A stretch of DNA of 36,206 nt from UBA4717 sp045577925 (GCA_045577925.1 JAZNJH010000032.1:1-36206), one strand, 5' to 3'. Counted from the first letter of the stretch, positions 8,593-16,558 are shown. Numbers and translations: made by a program. Notes: generated from the sequence alone by a model not told the origin.

Positions 8593-9732
8593 TCAAATCA
8601 TCTTTCCCTTGTCTATAAAGAAGGGTATCGATTCGTGTCCCGATAGTATTCTGTCGTCGCGTATAACCGCATTTTTATCGCTTATCACGCAGTTTAAGAA
8701 TACGTTTTTGCCCGTTACTGTGTCCTGGAAGAGAATAGAATTTTTAACAGTTGTGTTAGGCCCTACCTTTACTCCTCTGAAGAGTATTGAGTTTTCAACG
8801 TTGCCTTCTATAACGCAACCGTCTGCGATAAGAGAATTCTTGACAGTGCAGCCATCTCCGTATTTAGTGGGTGCTGAGTTGCGTACCTTTGTGTATACAG
8901 GACGGTTTTTCTGCGAGAAGAGATTATCGCGTATTTCGGGGTTGGTAAGAAGCTTCATGTTATGGTGATAGAACGATTCAAGAGAGGTGATATTTGCAAA
9001 ATATCCATCGTATCTGTACGTTCTATAGTTTCGCTTGTGAACGTTTGGAACAAGTACGTCGCGGCTGAAGCTCTTGTATCCGTGAGCGATCGCGTCGTTA
9101 ACAAGATTTTGTATATAACGCGTGTTTGCAACGAAAATATTAAGGTTTATATCATTGTATCCGCTGATACCGTGAACGGGGAAGGATATAGCCTCGTTGA
9201 GCTTGCCGTCCTCGGACGAATACATAATTATATTCTTTGCCGCTTCTTCTTCCGTAAGGTTAACTCGTTTTACCGCAAACGTCATATCAGCATTGTTTTT
9301 GATATGGTCGTTTATCATATCGTTAAGGTCGATATTGCATATAACGTCGCAATCCGAGAAAACGATAACGTCAGAGTTAAAACGGGAGAGAGAATAGTTT
9401 ATGCTCATAAGTGCTTCGAGCCTTGAATTATAAAGTCCGCTTGAAGCATTTGCAAATGAGGTGATGTATGGAGTCAGTATCTTTATACCGCCCGAACGGC
9501 GCGCAAGATCCCAGTCCTTACCCGAGCCGATATGGTCGATAAGGGATTGATAATTATAGTGCGTAATTACACTCACGTTGGTTATTCCCGAGTTTACCAT
9601 GTTGGAAAGAGCAAAGTCTATAAGCCTGTACTTACATCCGTACGGAATACTTGCCATAGTGCGCTTGCGTGTGAGCTCGGGGATTCTTTTGTCATGAATA
9701 TTAGAAAAAATTATACCGTTAGCTGTTGCCAT
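8593..9732 (-). CDS. glgD: GlgD subunit of glucose-1-phosphate adenylyltransferase
   Basis: This 379-residue homologue of ADP-glucose pyrophosphorylase lacks the nucleotide-binding GGxGSRL loop present in the neighbouring GlgC. At the equivalent place it reads FSNIHDKRIPELT, followed by the shared PYGCKYRLIDFALSNMVNSG. This is the mark of the Firmicutes GlgD subunit, which has little or no activity alone and modulates GlgC in a heteromer. The C-terminal part carries the left-handed beta-helix hexapeptide-type repeats (GDGCTVKNSLIADGCVIEG and following). RBS AAAGGA precedes the ATG. It lies 29 bases after glgC and 33 before glgA, so the subunits should be made together. Confidence 0.93.
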   Translation of the reverse strand: MATANGIIFSNIHDKRIPELTRKRTMASIPYGCKYRLIDFALSNMVNSGITNVSVITHYNYQSLIDHIGSGKDWDLARRSGGIKILTPYITSFANASSGLYNSRLEALMSINYSLSRFNSDVIVFSDCDVICNIDLNDMINDHIKNNADMTFAVKRVNLTEEEAAKNIIMYSSEDGKLNEAISFPVHGISGYNDINLNIFVANTRYIQNLVNDAIAHGYKSFSRDVLVPNVHKRNYRTYRYDGYFANITSLESFYHHNMKLLTNPEIRDNLFSQKNRPVYTKVRNSAPTKYGDGCTVKNSLIADGCVIEGNVENSILFRGVKVGPNTTVKNSILFQDTVTGKNVFLNCVISDKNAVIRDDRILSGHESIPFFIDKGKMI

Positions 9733-9761
9733 TGTTACGTGTCCTTTCTTAAATACTGCTT

Positions 9762-10967
9762 TTATTTCTGCTTTAACAGAAAGGCTTCGTTAACCATAGA
9801 TCCCGCAGGGATCTTATCGTCTGAATTTATGTTGAGCCCGCCGCCGATAAGCGTTATCTTGAATTTACTGTTTTTCTGTCCTGCGCCGAGCTTTACGTTT
9901 TTGCTTATAACCGTATCGCTGTCGATTATAGAGTAATATATTTCAGAGCCCTCAAGAATCTGAGTGTCGCTCATTATTACCGAATCGCGTACAACTGCGC
10001 CCGGAGCGACGTAAACACCGCCGAACAATACCGAGTTTTCTACTGTACCGTGTACCTCGCAGCCTTCGCTTATGAGCGAGTTCGTTATAGTTGCGCCATC
10101 TCCGATGTAATGAGGAGGACGGGATTCGCTTCTTGAGAAAATTCTTCTCGTGCTATCGTAAAGATTGAATACGGGATTTTCACCGAGAAGATCCATGTGA
10201 GCTTCCCAAAGGCTCGGAATAGTACCAACGTCCTTCCAGTATCCCGAGAATTCATAAGCATAAAGACGCTTGCCGTCATTCAGCATTGCAGGAATTATAT
10301 TCTTTCCAAAGTCGTTTGAGGAGTCGGGATTTTCCTCGTCCTCAATAAGGTATTTAGAAAGAATTTCGCGGTTGAATATATATATACCCATTGAAGCCTT
10401 AGTGCTTTTAGGCTCTGTGGGCTTTTCTTCAAACTCGTATATCTCGCCGTCGTCTTTGCAGTTCATAATACCGAATCTGCTTGCCTGATCAAGAGGCACG
10501 TCAAGGACGGCTATTGTGCAGTCTGCTTCCATTTTTTTGTGATGGTCGAGCATTGCGCTGTAATCCATTTTATAAATATGGTCGCCCGAGAGAATAACAA
10601 CGTAATCGGGATCGTAGCGCTCTATAAAGTTTAGATTCTGATATATCGCGTTAGCCGTTCCCTTATACCAGTCGGCAGATTTGCTTTTCTGATAAGGCGG
10701 AAGCACCATAACTCCGCCAAAGGTACGGTCAAGGTCCCACGGCTGGCCGTTGCCTATATATTCGTTAAGTACCAAAGGCTGATACTGTGTGAGCACACCA
10801 ACGGTATCTATACCTGAATTGATACAGTTTGAAAGAGTAAAATCAATGATGCGGTATTTACCGCCAAAGGGTATGGCAGGCTTAGCCGTTTTTTCTGTTA
10901 GTGTGAAAAGTCTGCTGCCCTGTCCGCCGGCCAGTAGCATGGCGATACATTCTTTTTTCTTATACAT
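9762..10967 (-). CDS. glgC: Glucose-1-phosphate adenylyltransferase, catalytic subunit
   Basis: This protein makes ADP-glucose from ATP and glucose 1-phosphate, the committed step of bacterial glycogen synthesis. LLAGGQGSRL near the N-terminus is the nucleotide-binding loop. It is followed by KPAIPFGGKYRIIDF, the GDHIYKMDY substrate/metal region and a C-terminal beta-helix domain. The reading frame is open further upstream (to 11069), but the start at 10967 (MYKKKECIAMLLAGG) is preferred: it has AGAGGG 5 bases upstream, and the longer version adds residues not typical of the family. This gives 401 residues, the normal bacterial length. A small GCCGC-GAAA-GCGGC hairpin (10980-10993) lies immediately upstream of the ribosome binding site. 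It is the first glg gene after recQ. Confidence 0.95.
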   Translation of the reverse strand: MYKKKECIAMLLAGGQGSRLFTLTEKTAKPAIPFGGKYRIIDFTLSNCINSGIDTVGVLTQYQPLVLNEYIGNGQPWDLDRTFGGVMVLPPYQKSKSADWYKGTANAIYQNLNFIERYDPDYVVILSGDHIYKMDYSAMLDHHKKMEADCTIAVLDVPLDQASRFGIMNCKDDGEIYEFEEKPTEPKSTKASMGIYIFNREILSKYLIEDEENPDSSNDFGKNIIPAMLNDGKRLYAYEFSGYWKDVGTIPSLWEAHMDLLGENPVFNLYDSTRRIFSRSESRPPHYIGDGATITNSLISEGCEVHGTVENSVLFGGVYVAPGAVVRDSVIMSDTQILEGSEIYYSIIDSDTVISKNVKLGAGQKNSKFKITLIGGGLNINSDDKIPAGSMVNEAFLLKQK

Positions 10968-11038
10968 AATAACCCTCTTGCCGCTTTCGCGGCTAAAACA
11001 TAATAAAAATTTTTGTGTTACATGAACCCCAAATAGGT

Positions 11039-11095
11039 TTATGCCTGTTTGTTGACTTTGGCGAAACACAAGGCTTCGCCGTTTAAGGAAACCAT
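11039..11095 (-). CDS. Possible 18-residue leader peptide upstream of glgC
   Basis: In the 172-base recQ-glgC gap an ATG at 11095 opens an 18-codon reading frame (MVSLNGEALCFAKVNKQA), with GGAGG 11 bases upstream (11107-11111), a spacing slightly longer than ideal. Its 5' half contains an inverted repeat, GGCGAA...TTCGCC. It could be a leader ORF that influences glgC translation, or a chance ORF on a repeated intergenic sequence. I do not recognise a function. Confidence 0.25.
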   Translation of the reverse strand: MVSLNGEALCFAKVNKQA

Positions 11096-11139
11096 TTTTA
11101 AAAATACCTCCGTGGTGAATTTATTTTTTGCCTGTTGGC

Positions 11140-12957
11140 TTAAAGATGTTTTTTTATGATCGATATTATATCCCTGCCGTATTTTTCGGCTTTCTTTTCT
11201 GAAATCCCTTTTATCTTCAGCAGAGCTCTTGTATCTTTTGGCTTTTCGATAGCAATAAGATTAAGCGTCAGATCAGTAATGATTACGTATGGCGGCATGC
11301 CAAGCTTGTACGCGGTATTTTTGCGCCAGAGCTTAAGTTCTTCTGCGAGCGATGAATCGGCTTTGACTCTTTCGGGTGCAGGAATGAGGCCTATCTCAAA
11401 CTTTTGCTTTCCGCTTTCTCTGATAAACCTATCAGTTACCTTTAAAAGAGGATACTCGCCTTCAGTCTGCGATAAAAGTCCTTCTTCGATCATATCATTT
11501 ATTATCTGCTTTATCGATCTTTTGTCGGATAGCTTCATGTAGCCGAATTCATAAAGCTTGTCAAATCCTCTTGCGGCAAGCTTCGCGGTTTTTCTTCCGG
11601 CAAGAATATCGGTTATCGCCGAGATACCGTATCTTGAGCCGGTCTTTAATATAAGCGTGCCGATGATAATTTTGGTTGAATCAAGAGTAACTCCCGTGTT
11701 CTGCTTTAAGCAGTACGAGCATTTAGAGCATGTGTTGCTTTTATATTTTTCTCCGAAGTATGATAAAATAGACCTGCGCAGGCAACTTTTTGCTTTGCAG
11801 AGATGAGACATGTACTCAAGCTTTTCTTTGTTGATCTTTTTAAGAGTCAGATATTCTTCGCGTGTAAGCTCGCCGTCTTCATTTTCGGGTGGCAGATCTA
11901 TAAGATACTCTGCAAGCTTAAAGTCGCTGTATGAATACAAAAGAACGCATTCCGCATCCATACCGTCGCGGCCGGCTCGCCCCGCCTCCTGATAATATGC
12001 TTCAACCGAAAGTGGCATATTATAATGGATAACGAACGAAACGTTAGATTTATCTATTCCCATTCCGAAAGCGTTTGTTGCAACTATAACTCTGCACTTA
12101 TCGTAAATAAAATCGTCCTGGGCTTTGTTCCTCTCAGCCTCAGAAAGACCTGCGTGATACCTTACGGCGCTGATACCTTTGTCTATAAGCTCTGAATATA
12201 AAATGTCGGTGTTTTTCCTTGTGGTGCAGTATATGATACCCGCCTTACCCGGTCGCCTTTTAATAAAGTCAAGTATGTATCCAACCTTGTCTGCAGGGGT
12301 CGTTATACCGAAATACAGATTCGGCCGATCGTATCCCGTTGTGTAAACGAACGCGTCTTCAAGCCCGAGCAGATTTGTTATATCGGCCTTTACTTTCTCG
12401 GTAGCCGTAGCCGTAAGAGCCGCAACGGTTGGTCTTTTTCTGAGCTTTGCAACGAAATCTTTTATCCCGAGATAGCTTCTTCTGAAATCGTGCCCCCACT
12501 GAGAAACGCAGTGAGCCTCGTCTATTGCGATAAATGCTATATCTGCTTTTTCGGCGAAGCTTAAAAATGAGGGACTCTGAAGCCTTTCGGGCGCAACGTA
12601 TATGATCTTGTACATGCCCTGTGCAGCATTGGAAAGGGCAAGCGAGCACTGTTTTGCGTTAAGAGTGCTGTTGATATATGCCGCTCTGATCCCCGCACTT
12701 CCAAGAGCCGCCACCTGATCGCGCATGAGCGATACGAGAGGGGAGATAACGAGCGTGATTCCAGAGAAAAGCAGAGCGGGAAGCTGATAGCAGATCGACT
12801 TGCCTGAGCCTGTTGGCATCACGGTCAGAGTATCCATGCCTTCAAGTATTGCGGATATTACTTCGCGCTGTCCGACTCGAAAGCTGTCATAGCCGAAAAA
12901 TTTTTTAAGCTCTTTTTCAAGTTCACCTGTACTATGGTTGTGATGCTGCTTTTGCAT
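11140..12957 (-). CDS. recQ: ATP-dependent DNA helicase RecQ
   Basis: This 605-residue superfamily 2 3'-5' helicase acts in recombination and replication-fork repair. Visible motifs are Walker A MPTGSGKSICYQLPA, the DEAH box with the RecQ aromatic-rich loop AIDEAHCVSQWGHDFR, motif V/VI region YYQEAGRAGRDG, and the zinc-binding cysteine cluster (CLRRSILSYFGE ... CSKCSYC) of the RQC domain. A C-terminal HRDC domain (LKLWRKNTAYKLGMPPYVI and following) completes the canonical RecQ layout. The ATG at 12957 has GGAG 7 bases upstream. It has its own promoter and heads the minus-strand block that continues into glgC after 172 bases. Co-transcription with the glycogen genes is possible but has no obvious functional logic. 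Confidence 0.95.
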   Translation of the reverse strand: MQKQHHNHSTGELEKELKKFFGYDSFRVGQREVISAILEGMDTLTVMPTGSGKSICYQLPALLFSGITLVISPLVSLMRDQVAALGSAGIRAAYINSTLNAKQCSLALSNAAQGMYKIIYVAPERLQSPSFLSFAEKADIAFIAIDEAHCVSQWGHDFRRSYLGIKDFVAKLRKRPTVAALTATATEKVKADITNLLGLEDAFVYTTGYDRPNLYFGITTPADKVGYILDFIKRRPGKAGIIYCTTRKNTDILYSELIDKGISAVRYHAGLSEAERNKAQDDFIYDKCRVIVATNAFGMGIDKSNVSFVIHYNMPLSVEAYYQEAGRAGRDGMDAECVLLYSYSDFKLAEYLIDLPPENEDGELTREEYLTLKKINKEKLEYMSHLCKAKSCLRRSILSYFGEKYKSNTCSKCSYCLKQNTGVTLDSTKIIIGTLILKTGSRYGISAITDILAGRKTAKLAARGFDKLYEFGYMKLSDKRSIKQIINDMIEEGLLSQTEGEYPLLKVTDRFIRESGKQKFEIGLIPAPERVKADSSLAEELKLWRKNTAYKLGMPPYVIITDLTLNLIAIEKPKDTRALLKIKGISEKKAEKYGRDIISIIKKHL

Positions 12958-13053
12958 TTATGCTCTCCAAATTTCGGCAATTTTATATGAAAATTCTGCA
13001 CTCTGTACAAAAAAATGACGAAAACCTACTGCATTTTCATATATGTTAATTAT

Positions 13054-13082
13054 ATTATATAACATTTACGCCACAAAGTAAA
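13054..13082 (-). promoter_or_regulatory. Sigma-A-type promoter for recQ
   Basis: On the minus strand, TTTACT (13077-13082) and a perfect TATAAT (13054-13059) are 17 bases apart. The implied start is about 90 bases ahead of the recQ ATG. The surrounding 12958-13237 region is very AT-rich and holds no gene. Confidence 0.55.
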
Positions 13083-13237
13083 GGCTTTTTTGAAAATACC
13101 AGAAAATGAAAGTAATATTTTTATAAAAAAGTGAAAACTTTCAGTATTTATTTGAAAATGGCGCAGTATAAGCAAAAATGAGTGTAGAAAGATAAATTGA
13201 ACAGAAGAGCAATATTGTTAATTAGCAACAAAAGTAT

Positions 13238-13498
13238 CTACTTTGTTTTGTTTAATTTAGCATACTTTTGTTTTGTAGCCTCGCCGCCTCTTATGTGTCT
13301 TAAGGATTTGTTTGTTTCAAGATGCTTTTTAAGACTGCTGTAAAGGGAATAATTTATATATTTAAGCCGCATTGTTACGTCCTTATGTACGGTTGATTTT
13401 GAGATGCCGAAGGCCTTTGCGGCTTCTCTGACCGTCGCTTTATTCTCTATTATGTATTCTGCAAGGTCCAAGGTTCTCTGACTTATATAATCCTTCAA
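13238..13498 (-). CDS. spoIIID: Sporulation transcriptional regulator SpoIIID
   Basis: This small DNA-binding protein of the mother cell switches gene expression between the sigma-E and sigma-K phases of endospore formation. The core KDYISQRTLDLAEYIIENKA, then VREAAKAFGISKSTVHKDV (helix-turn-helix) and SLRHIRGGEATKQKY, closely follows Bacillus SpoIIID. The frame is open to an ATG at 13522, but that ATG has no ribosome binding site. A TTG at 13498 has GGGGTG 6 bases upstream and yields an 87-residue protein whose N-terminus (LKDYISQRT) lines up with the B. subtilis start (MHDYIKERT), so I prefer it. It follows the SASP gene on the same strand but is separated by a terminator and has its own sigma-E-like promoter. 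Confidence 0.93.
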   Translation of the reverse strand: MKDYISQRTLDLAEYIIENKATVREAAKAFGISKSTVHKDVTMRLKYINYSLYSSLKKHLETNKSLRHIRGGEATKQKYAKLNKTK

Positions 13499-13528
13499 GA
13501 TGTTCACCCCAAACATAATCATTAGTTA

Positions 13529-13557
13529 ATAATATGAGAGGGAGAGATGAATTATAC
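13529..13557 (-). promoter_or_regulatory. Putative sigma-E promoter of spoIIID
   Basis: On the minus strand, GTATAAT (13551-13557) and CATATTAT (13529-13536) are separated by 14 bases. This resembles the sporulation sigma-E consensus (about kmATATT, 14-15 bases, CATAcanT). spoIIID is a known sigma-E target in Bacillus, which supports the assignment by context only. Confidence 0.45.
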
Positions 13558-13560
13558 TGT

Positions 13561-13590
13561 AAATAAAAGCCGCCGTCAATCGACGGCGGC
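13561..13590 (-). terminator. Intrinsic terminator of the SASP gene
   Basis: A GC-rich 9-bp stem, GCCGCCGTC / GACGGCGGC (13569-13577 and 13582-13590), has loop AATC and is followed on the minus strand by TTTTATTT. It lies 24 bases past the SASP stop codon. Confidence 0.9.
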
Positions 13591-13614
13591 AAGATTATAT
13601 TCGATCAGAGGTAC

Positions 13615-13815
13615 TTATTTGCTGTTCTTGATGTCGTTTTCGTACTTTTCAACCATCTTCTTAACCATCTGACCGCCGATAGAGCCGGCCTGTCTGGAAG
13701 TAAGATCACCGTTGTAACCCTGCTTTAATGTTACGCCAACTTCGCTTGCTGCTTCCATCTTAAACTTTTCAAGTGCTTCCTTTGCTTCGGGAACAAGTGC
13801 CTTATTTGTAGCCAT
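13615..13815 (-). CDS. Alpha/beta-type small acid-soluble spore protein
   Basis: This 66-residue protein has the features of alpha/beta-type SASPs: an N-terminal NKALVPEAKEALEKFKMEAA, then GVTLKQGYNGDLTSRQAG and SIGGQMVKKMVEKYE. These proteins coat DNA in the forespore, protect it from UV and heat, and are degraded at germination. The ATG at 13815 has AAAGGAG 6 bases upstream. In Bacillus such genes are read by sigma-G; I could not pick a convincing sigma-G promoter here, although a vegetative-like TTGATA...AATAAT pair lies upstream. It marks the organism as a spore-former. Confidence 0.95.
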   Translation of the reverse strand: MATNKALVPEAKEALEKFKMEAASEVGVTLKQGYNGDLTSRQAGSIGGQMVKKMVEKYENDIKNSK

Positions 13816-14245
13816 TGTTATTCTCCTTTAAATACTCAAATAATTATTATCTTCAAAATCTATATTATCAACCGCCTGCATGATGCTTTGTGACAAATAC
13901 TCATCAGTTACATTCCGCACACGGTCTGTTATATCAGAGCCCTTGGCTCTGTGATTATTATTAACCGGAGTGGTCGTTTTATAACTGCCAAATTTTATTT
14001 GCGCGGCCTTTTATTCACCATACAATAAAACTTTTTGCAGAAATTTTGTGAACTTTTATCGTCGTGCTATTATTATGTTTCAAGAGTCTTTTTTTATTAC
14101 AAAGATTTTTTGGTAATGTTTGTTTCTATTTTTTGCAAATTCACGATTGTATAATTGTAAAAAAAATTTGTTCTCTTGCGTTTGCGGTAAATATAATGTA
14201 TAATAAAAATAATGCACACATTGAGTGGGAATGTGGAGGTCGTCG
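13816..14245. other. Divergent intergenic region with one small hairpin
   Basis: This 430-base AT-rich region lies between the SASP gene (-) and the DUF1538 gene (+). It contains CAGAGCC-CTT-GGCTCTG (13935-13951), a 7-bp hairpin with no T-run and no gene upstream on either strand, and the DUF1538 promoter near its right end. I see no tRNA, repeat array or further gene in it. Confidence 0.5.
14176..14204 (+). promoter_or_regulatory. Sigma-A-type promoter of the DUF1538/PII operon
   Basis: TTGCGT (14176-14181) and a perfect TATAAT (14199-14204) are 17 bases apart. A second overlapping TATAAT (14192-14197) could also serve as a -10. The start codon is about 40 bases downstream. Confidence 0.5.
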
Positions 14246-15772
14246 ATGAATCCTAAATTAAAAAACAAGATAACGGAATCCCTGTCCGCTGTCCTGCCGA
14301 TAACGGCGCTCGTTTTTATAATAAGCGTGCTGTTAGTAGAGCTTGAAGTCGGGCCGATGGTTATGTTTATAACAGGCTCGGTCATGCTTATTTTCGGAAT
14401 GGGCATGTTCCAGCTCGGTGCGGAGATGGCGATGAGCCCGATAGGCGAAGGTATCGGTGTTCAGGTTTCAAAATCAAAAAGTATTATTTTGATTACAGTA
14501 ATAAGCTTACTGATGGGAATTCTCATTACAGTTGCCGAACCCGACTTGCAGGTGTTGTCAAATCAGGTTCCCGCAATACCTAACATGACGCTTATACTTA
14601 CCGTTGCACTGGGAGTTGGAATTTTTCTTACTCTCGCTGTTTTGCGTATTATTTTTAAGATCAATCTCTCATATTTGCTTATGGGATTATATGCAATCTT
14701 ACTCGTATTTTCATTTTTTATACCGAAAGATTTTATAGCAGTTGCATTTGACTCGGGCGGAGTTACAACCGGACCTATTACCGTACCGTTTATAATGGCG
14801 ATGGGTGTTGGTCTTTCGGCAATACGTTCCGACAAGGATGCCGCAAGCGACAGCTTCGGTCTGGTTGCGCTTTCAAGTATCGGACCAATTCTTGCTGTTT
14901 TGATCCTCGGCTTTTTCTATAAACCGGGAGCAGGAGAGTACGCAGGTGTTGAGCTTGCAGAGGTTGAAACGATGCGCGACGTCTTCCTTGCATTTGCCTC
15001 ACAGATTCCGCATTATGCAAAGGAAGTTTTTATTTCGCTTATACCGATAGCTGCGATGTCGGTTATTTTCCAGCTTATCAGCCACAGATGGCAAAAGCTT
15101 CAGAAGCTTCGTATCACGGTTGGTTTCGGATATACGTATATCGGGCTTGTGCTTTTTCTGTGCGGAGTAAATATAGGCTTTGCACCGGTAGGATCAATGC
15201 TCGGCGGAGATCTGGCGGCAAGCTCGAACAGATGGATGCTTATACCGCTTGGTATGCTTATCGGTTACTACATAGTAAAAGCAGAGCCTGCAATACAGAT
15301 ACTTAATAAGCAGGTTCAGACAATTACAAACGGCGCGATCTCCGCAAAGGCTATGAACAGAAGCCTTTCGATAGGTGTTGCCGTGAGTATAGGACTTGCA
15401 ATGCTACGTATAATAACGGGTATTCCAATAAGGGCAATAATCATACCCGGATACGTTATAGCGCTGGTATTATCACTTTTTGTTCCGAAAATATTTGTCG
15501 GTATAGCATTCGACTCGGGCGGAGTTGCGAGCGGACCTATGACATCAACCTTCTTGTTACCCTTGTGTATCGGAGCATGCACGGCGCTTGGGGGCGATAT
15601 AATGACAGATGCATTCGGTGTAGTAGCCCTCGTTGCACTGACACCGCTTATAGCAGTGCAGATCATGGGTGTTCATTACCGCATCAAGCAGAATGCAATC
15701 AGCCGAGACGTTATAGCTGATAATATGATACCTGATGACATAGACGATATCGTAGAAATAGAGGAGGACTAA
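14246..15772 (+). CDS. DUF1538 family membrane protein with internal duplication
   Basis: This 508-residue, highly hydrophobic protein has many transmembrane segments. It consists of two homologous halves, each carrying the same signatures: AEPDLQVLSNQV (97-108) and AFDSGGVTTGP (167-177) in the first, AEPAIQILNKQV (346-357) and AFDSGGVASGP (421-431) in the second. This matches DUF1538, whose role is unknown. The duplicated polar loops within membrane segments suggest a transporter or channel, which is inference. The frame opens at 14225, but the ATG at 14246 has GGAGG 7 bases upstream and is preferred. The stop is 3 bases before the PII-like gene, whose ribosome binding site lies within this gene's end, so the two are translationally linked. 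The acidic C-terminal tail (DDIDDIVEIEED) is a candidate contact site for that partner. Confidence 0.85.
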   Translation: MNPKLKNKITESLSAVLPITALVFIISVLLVELEVGPMVMFITGSVMLIFGMGMFQLGAEMAMSPIGEGIGVQVSKSKSIILITVISLLMGILITVAEPDLQVLSNQVPAIPNMTLILTVALGVGIFLTLAVLRIIFKINLSYLLMGLYAILLVFSFFIPKDFIAVAFDSGGVTTGPITVPFIMAMGVGLSAIRSDKDAASDSFGLVALSSIGPILAVLILGFFYKPGAGEYAGVELAEVETMRDVFLAFASQIPHYAKEVFISLIPIAAMSVIFQLISHRWQKLQKLRITVGFGYTYIGLVLFLCGVNIGFAPVGSMLGGDLAASSNRWMLIPLGMLIGYYIVKAEPAIQILNKQVQTITNGAISAKAMNRSLSIGVAVSIGLAMLRIITGIPIRAIIIPGYVIALVLSLFVPKIFVGIAFDSGGVASGPMTSTFLLPLCIGACTALGGDIMTDAFGVVALVALTPLIAVQIMGVHYRIKQNAISRDVIADNMIPDDIDDIVEIEED

Positions 15773-15775
15773 AAC

Positions 15776-16483
15776 ATGAGTGAAGTTTCTAAAGCACAAA
15801 AGCACGAAAGCTTCAGAACACTGCTGCTTATAGCAACTCCCAAACTTGTAGACAGGGCAGGCGAGATGTTTGACGAAAGCTCTATTCCTATGCAGTACAG
15901 AATGAGCGCAGTTGGAACAGCATCAAGCGAGATGCTCGACGTGTTGGGGCTTGGCGGAGTAGATAAAAGCTTGCTTGTAAGCTTTTTACCTAAATTTTCA
16001 GCAGATAAAATGCTAGTTAAGCTAAATAAAACTCTTAAACTTGAAGCGGCAGGAAGCGGAATAGCATTTACACTGCCTCTTTCAGGGCTTAATAATCTGC
16101 TTTTTAAAATGCTCAAGCATCTTGAAGAGTCAGAAGAACAGACAGAAAAAAAGGGAGAGAATGTTATGTCAGAATCTAAATACGTAATGATAGCTTCCGT
16201 TGTTAACCAGGGCTTCAGCGAAGAGGTAATGAATGCCGCAAGAAGCGCAGGAGCCGCAGGAGGTACGATACTTCACAGCCGCTGCGCAGGCGATCAGGAT
16301 GCAGTTAATTTGTGGGGACTGAATATACAGGAAGAAAAAGAGATAGTAATGATAGTTGCCGATAATGAGCACAAGCTTGATATAATGAAGGCGATAAGTG
16401 AAAAGTGCGGCATGCACAGCGAAGCTAAAGGTATGGTCGTATCTCTGCCCATCGACAACGTAGTGGGTATCGGCGAAAACTGA
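15776..16483 (+). CDS. Protein with two tandem PII-like (GlnB-type) signalling domains
   Basis: This 235-residue protein comprises an N-terminal PII-like domain (about 12-112), an acidic/charged linker (about 116-130, EESEEQTEKKGEN) and a C-terminal PII domain (131-235). The C-terminal domain ends GMVVSLPIDNVVGIGEN, the typical last strand of PII proteins. PII proteins are trimeric sensors that bind nucleotides and 2-oxoglutarate or other ligands and control transporters and enzymes. GAGGAGG lies 7-8 bases before the ATG, inside the end of the DUF1538 gene. An in-frame ATG at 16166 has its own strong ribosome binding site, so the second domain may also be made alone. The likely partner is the upstream DUF1538 membrane protein. 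The ligand is unknown. Confidence 0.8.
   Translation: MSEVSKAQKHESFRTLLLIATPKLVDRAGEMFDESSIPMQYRMSAVGTASSEMLDVLGLGGVDKSLLVSFLPKFSADKMLVKLNKTLKLEAAGSGIAFTLPLSGLNNLLFKMLKHLEESEEQTEKKGENVMSESKYVMIASVVNQGFSEEVMNAARSAGAAGGTILHSRCAGDQDAVNLWGLNIQEEKEIVMIVADNEHKLDIMKAISEKCGMHSEAKGMVVSLPIDNVVGIGEN
16152..16168 (+). promoter_or_regulatory. Internal ribosome binding site and start within the double-PII gene
   Basis: AGGGAGAG lies 6 bases ahead of an in-frame ATG (16166-16168) at codon 131, exactly at the junction between linker and second PII domain. Initiation here would give a 105-residue single PII-domain protein, close to the normal PII length. Confidence 0.5.
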
Positions 16484-16505
16484 AAAAATCTATAAGATTT
16501 TTAAT

Positions 16506-16546
16506 CCGGAGGATCTCTGAACAATGAGAGCCTCCGGGTAATTTTT
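16506..16546 (+). terminator. Terminator of the DUF1538/PII operon
   Basis: CCGGAGG-A-TCTCT pairs with AGAGCCTCCGG (one bulge) over an 8-9 base loop, and is followed by TAATTTTTGTATTT. It begins 22 bases past the PII stop codon. Confidence 0.8.
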
Positions 16547-16558
16547 GTATTTGTCAGA

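Noticed and set aside
10968..11069. Longer form of glgC beginning at 11069
   Set aside because: The extra 34 residues are not typical of GlgC, overlap a structured leader, and lack a ribosome binding site; the ATG at 10967 has AGAGGG at the right distance.
14225..14245. Upstream start of the DUF1538 gene at 14225
   Set aside because: It would add seven residues (MGMWRSS) overlapping the GGAGG site that serves the ATG at 14246.
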